From positions 1 to 64,000 of the forward strand of contig NZ_JBAJMV010000004.1 of assembly GCF_036880965.1 (NCBI RefSeq): a DNA stretch of 64,000 nt, given 5' to 3'. The stretch's first letter is position 1. The number at the start of each line of letters is the position of its first letter. The DNA is from JAUASW01 sp036880965 (GTDB lineage: Bacteria; Pseudomonadota; Gammaproteobacteria; Burkholderiales; Burkholderiaceae_C). Made by a program: the position numbers and the translations under genes. Of this stretch, positions 61,328-64,000 are shown piece after piece. Under the pieces are notes generated by a model, which searched no databases, was not told where the DNA came from, and worked only from the letters and a program-made list of their open reading frames with translations.

Positions 61328-61370
61328 TTTACAGACGCTTTCGTCGTTCAAACGAGGTTTTGGTGTCGCT

Positions 61371-61389
61371 TCCCTGAAGCGCCACCAAA
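61371..61389 (+). repeat. attR-like copy of the tRNA 3' end
   Basis: The 19 bp TCCCTGAAGCGCCACCAAA are identical to 29560-29578. The preceding bases do not form a tRNA, so only the 3' end is duplicated. Downstream bases retain recognisable similarity to those following the tRNA. Confidence 0.78.
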
Positions 61390-61422
61390 CAAAGTCTTTG
61401 TACGCAAGTACTCAGGCGCATA

Positions 61423-61455
61423 AGCCACCCTAGGCCCCCCTAGCGGTGGCTTTTT
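61423..61455 (+). terminator. Diverged copy of the tRNA terminator
   Basis: AGCCACC (61423-61429) and GGTGGCT (61445-61451) with a T-run match the terminator at 29613-29635, but the loop is expanded by a duplicated CTAG around a C-run. No transcript obviously ends here except read-through from the island. Confidence 0.6.
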
Positions 61456-61495
61456 GCATTCTGCCTCGCCTCTTCCTCGACACGCTCTCCTCACT

Positions 61496-63916
61496 TCAGA
61501 TCGGCGCTCCCGGCGGCACCTGCGGCAGGCGGCGCAGTTTCACGGTCTGCGGATTGGCCAGGTAGGACTGGATCAGCTCGGCTGCTGCCTTGCGGCTGGC
61601 ATCGCTCGGCTGCTTGCGCAGCCACTCAGCCAACTCTCGCAGCCGCTGCCGCAGCTCAGCATCAACGCCGGCATGCAGCCGCCCGCCATCGAGCAGGCCC
61701 AGCATCGCGTCGACCATCACCCAGTTGACCGCCGTCTGCACCGCCTGCGCGGTGGGCTGGTTCTTGGGAGCGGAAGATCGCTTCCAGGTCGCCTGCAAGA
61801 GCTGATCGATCACTTCGCCAGCGCCCGGCTGTGCCGCGTCGCGCGCATGCTGCCAGGCGAGACGGTTGAGCCGCTCTGCATTCAGGAGCAGGCTGCCGAA
61901 ATGCGCCGCCGCCGATTGCGTGGCCGACAGCGGATCGAACTGCGTGCTCATGCGATTGGGAAAATACTCGCGACCGCGTTCGTAGCCTTCGGACGGCGGC
62001 GAGAGTTGCTCGAGCAGCGCTGCCGGCAGGCTCAGGTTCTCGGCCTGCAAGGCAGCGGTCAAGCGGGCCAGGGCCTGACGCTGAACCGCCGCCGCCACTG
62101 GCTTCGCGCCCGCTCGCACTGCGCCGGCACGTGCATCGCCAGCCAGGCCGTACTCGAACTCGGCACCGCCCAGCAGATGAGCCAATGCCTCGCCCTGGTA
62201 GCGATGCAGCAGATAGACCGGCACCAGCCGCGCTTCCAGTTCGCCGAGCTGCCGCTCGGCCGGGAGCACGTCGATGGAGAAGGTCTGCAGTGCGCGTTGG
62301 CGGACGGCCATCACCTGGTCCCAGGTCTTGATCGAGTCGGCGCCGAAGTCCCACAGCACGCCGTCGGGATGCTGGCTGCCCGGACTGCGCGAATCGCTGT
62401 CGCCCACATAGCGCAGGCCCCGCGCCTTGGCCTGTGCCCGCAGCCGAGCGAGCGCCCCACTTTCTTCTGCAGCCGAACCGAACTGGCCATAGGCATGCTG
62501 GACGATGAAGTCGTCCCAGGGGCCCAGGCCATCACCATAGGCGTCGCGCAGATCGACATTGCCGGCCGCATCGAGCTTCACCAGCGGATGCGGATAGTCC
62601 ATCACCGAGCCGTTGCCGGCGCGGCTGGCCGCAAAGTTGTGGGAGAAGCCCAGCGTGTGGCCCACCTCATGTGCCGAGAGCTGGCGCAGCCGCGCGAGCG
62701 CCATGTCCAGCGCCTGCTTCTGCTTCGCTTCGCCGCCCTTGGCATAGGCAGCCAGCAGGCTCTCTGCGATCAGGATGTCCTGACGCACGCGCTGCGAGCC
62801 GAGCATCACCACGCCCTTGATGATCTCGCCGGTGCGCGGGTCGGCAATCGGCGCGCCATACGACCAGCCGCGCGTGGCGCGATGCACCCACTGGATCACG
62901 TTGTAGCGCGCGTCCATCGGGTCGACGCCCTCGGGCAGCAACTCCACGCGATAGGCGTCCTTGAAGCCTGCCTTCTCGAAGGCGGTGGCCCACCAGCGCG
63001 CGCCGTCCAGCAGGGCCGAGCGCACCGGCTCGGGCGTGCCACGATCAAGGTAGTAGACGATGGGCTTCTTGACCGCGCTCACAGCCGCAGACGGCTCGGT
63101 CTTCTCCAGCCGATGGCGGATCTGCCAGGCCACGTGCAGGCTCTGGCCCAGCGGCGTGCTGAAGTCGGCATGGCTGATGTCGATGCCTCCCGATGCCGGG
63201 TGATAGGCCCGCGGCTGGAAGCCGGGCTCAGGCAGCTTGATCAGGCTGATGTGCTGGCGCAGCGTCAGGCTCGTGCCCTCCATGGCCACATCGCGGATGA
63301 AGTTGCCATCGCCTGGGCCATCGAAGGTCAGCAGGGACTCCAGCTCGGTATTGGCCGGAAAGTTCTTGCTCTGTTCCACCAGCACCGCACTGCGCTTTTC
63401 GTCTACGCGGTAGGCGCCCTGCCTGCTGTCGCGCAGCCGGCTGGCGATGCCGTGGCGGTCGGCCAGCAGGAAGCTGGAGAAATCCACCAGATGGCTGCCG
63501 GCCTCGCTGGCCAGAATCTCGCCGGACCACAGCACCGAAGCGGCAAAGGCTTCGACCACGCTGGCCCGCTCGGCAGGATTGCTGGCGCTGGCGCGGAAGC
63601 GTGTGTTCTCCTGCACCAGCAAGAGCTTGGCCCCGCGCTTCTCAAAATGCACCAGACGCGCTTCACCGGGCTGGCCACGGTCGAGGCCGACGTCATTCGA
63701 GCCCAGGCCGGAAGGCAGGGAGCTGAGCAGCAGGAAAGGCTGGTCGAGTTTCGATACCGAGAGCAAGACCCGACCCTTCGCCGAATCACGCCAGGCATCG
63801 ATGAAGCCTGGCTGCGCCTCCAGCTGCTTCGTCAACTCGGCCAATGTCGCCGCCTGCAGCGCTGCGGAAAGCAGACCGAACACGCAGACCAGACCCAGCT
63901 TGCGAAGCGACGCCAT
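61496..63916 (-). CDS. Exported zinc-dependent metalloprotease, second family member
   Basis: The protein has 806 residues. The start at 63916 (MASLRKLGLVCVFGLLSAAL) gives a standard signal peptide with cleavage after LQA, and GGGAGA precedes it; an upstream ATG at 63937 lacks support. The zinc motif HEVGHTLGFSHN lies near residues 416-427. The preceding segment contains PIADPRTGEIIKGVV, and the following SVMDYP Met-turn-like segment fits metzincin-type enzymes. It shares layout and motifs with the lipoprotein at 359-3076 (PRTGEI, HEVGHTLG, SVMDY), but is shorter and not lipidated. It lies outside the island, so it marks the resumed backbone. Confidence 0.85.
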   Translation of the reverse strand: MASLRKLGLVCVFGLLSAALQAATLAELTKQLEAQPGFIDAWRDSAKGRVLLSVSKLDQPFLLLSSLPSGLGSNDVGLDRGQPGEARLVHFEKRGAKLLLVQENTRFRASASNPAERASVVEAFAASVLWSGEILASEAGSHLVDFSSFLLADRHGIASRLRDSRQGAYRVDEKRSAVLVEQSKNFPANTELESLLTFDGPGDGNFIRDVAMEGTSLTLRQHISLIKLPEPGFQPRAYHPASGGIDISHADFSTPLGQSLHVAWQIRHRLEKTEPSAAVSAVKKPIVYYLDRGTPEPVRSALLDGARWWATAFEKAGFKDAYRVELLPEGVDPMDARYNVIQWVHRATRGWSYGAPIADPRTGEIIKGVVMLGSQRVRQDILIAESLLAAYAKGGEAKQKQALDMALARLRQLSAHEVGHTLGFSHNFAASRAGNGSVMDYPHPLVKLDAAGNVDLRDAYGDGLGPWDDFIVQHAYGQFGSAAEESGALARLRAQAKARGLRYVGDSDSRSPGSQHPDGVLWDFGADSIKTWDQVMAVRQRALQTFSIDVLPAERQLGELEARLVPVYLLHRYQGEALAHLLGGAEFEYGLAGDARAGAVRAGAKPVAAAVQRQALARLTAALQAENLSLPAALLEQLSPPSEGYERGREYFPNRMSTQFDPLSATQSAAAHFGSLLLNAERLNRLAWQHARDAAQPGAGEVIDQLLQATWKRSSAPKNQPTAQAVQTAVNWVMVDAMLGLLDGGRLHAGVDAELRQRLRELAEWLRKQPSDASRKAAAELIQSYLANPQTVKLRRLPQVPPGAPI

Positions 63917-64000
63917 ATTGAATCTCCCGCCCGGCATTGGGCGACCGGAATCCTAAGCGCAGCGCTGCAAATCGGGTGCTGCGGCAGACCCGCGATCAGC

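Noticed and set aside
61360..61389. Second tRNA gene
   Set aside because: Only the last 17 nt of the tRNA are present; no D arm or anticodon arm precedes them.

Overview
The window looks like a piece of a high-GC betaproteobacterial chromosome, order Burkholderiales, probably close to Rubrivivax, Roseateles or Leptothrix. This is inferred from the gene order (aroE-mtgA-tlpA, aroQ-accB-accC-prmA, nrdA-nrdB beside pilS-pilR, ffh facing ftsY) and from a Lys/Ala/Pro-rich histone H1-like protein with a Burkholderiales-type C-terminus. No rRNA, intact insertion sequence or CRISPR array is visible. There is one tRNA gene.

Backbone, 1-29576. An intergenic inverted repeat is followed by an exported zinc metalloprotease (359-3076, minus). 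Next come a YqiA-like esterase translationally coupled to a FabG-type reductase, and a convergent phosphoethanolamine-transferase-like membrane enzyme. The plus-strand block 6280-16406 carries an RNase II-family enzyme, a TonB-type protein, aroE, mtgA, an unknown gene, a TlpA-like thioredoxin, aroQ, accB-accC, prmA and a DUF3426 zinc-ribbon protein. A shared terminator separates it from a minus-strand block: H1-like protein, nrdA-nrdB with a candidate NrdR-controlled promoter, pilS-pilR, a PP0621-family protein and a CcsA-like protein. ffh and ftsY then converge on one terminator, and a tRNA-Met(CAU) gene ends the block.

Genomic island, about 29560-61389. The last 19 bp around the tRNA 3' end recur exactly at 61371-61389. 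A fragment of a tyrosine integrase lies beside the right copy, and arm-type repeats lie beside the left copy. About 31.8 kb is enclosed, in four parts. (i) A visibly less GC-rich left module (29.6-33.3 kb) has an HslV/proteasome-like Ntn-hydrolase, a small partner ORF and an unknown 261-aa protein. (ii) A signalling block (33.3-42.3 kb) has a sensor without an output domain, a degenerate receiver, an MCP, CheW, and a solute-binding protein with a MASE3 histidine kinase and a LuxR-type regulator. (iii) A divergent envelope/catabolic cluster (42.3-56.0 kb) has DUF1302, DUF1329, a YCF48-like protein, an MMPL/RND transporter and a metallo-beta-lactamase-fold hydrolase on one side. On the other side are an AraC regulator, a cyclase-family hydrolase, an acyl-CoA ligase, a thiolase and an SMP-30 lactonase. 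(iv) A c-di-GMP block (56.2-60.9 kb) has a MASE3-PAS-GGDEF-EAL protein and a Cache-HAMP-GGDEF protein.

Two regulatory patterns tie the island together. The cheW-MCP promoter and the MASE3-GGDEF-EAL promoter share a 22-bp element and a -10-like box at identical spacing, which suggests one common activator. The AraC gene and its catabolic operon share a near-identical palindromic site in opposite orientation. To the right of the island the backbone resumes with a second metalloprotease of the same general family as the first gene. Functions are read from motifs in the translated sequence; no database search was run.
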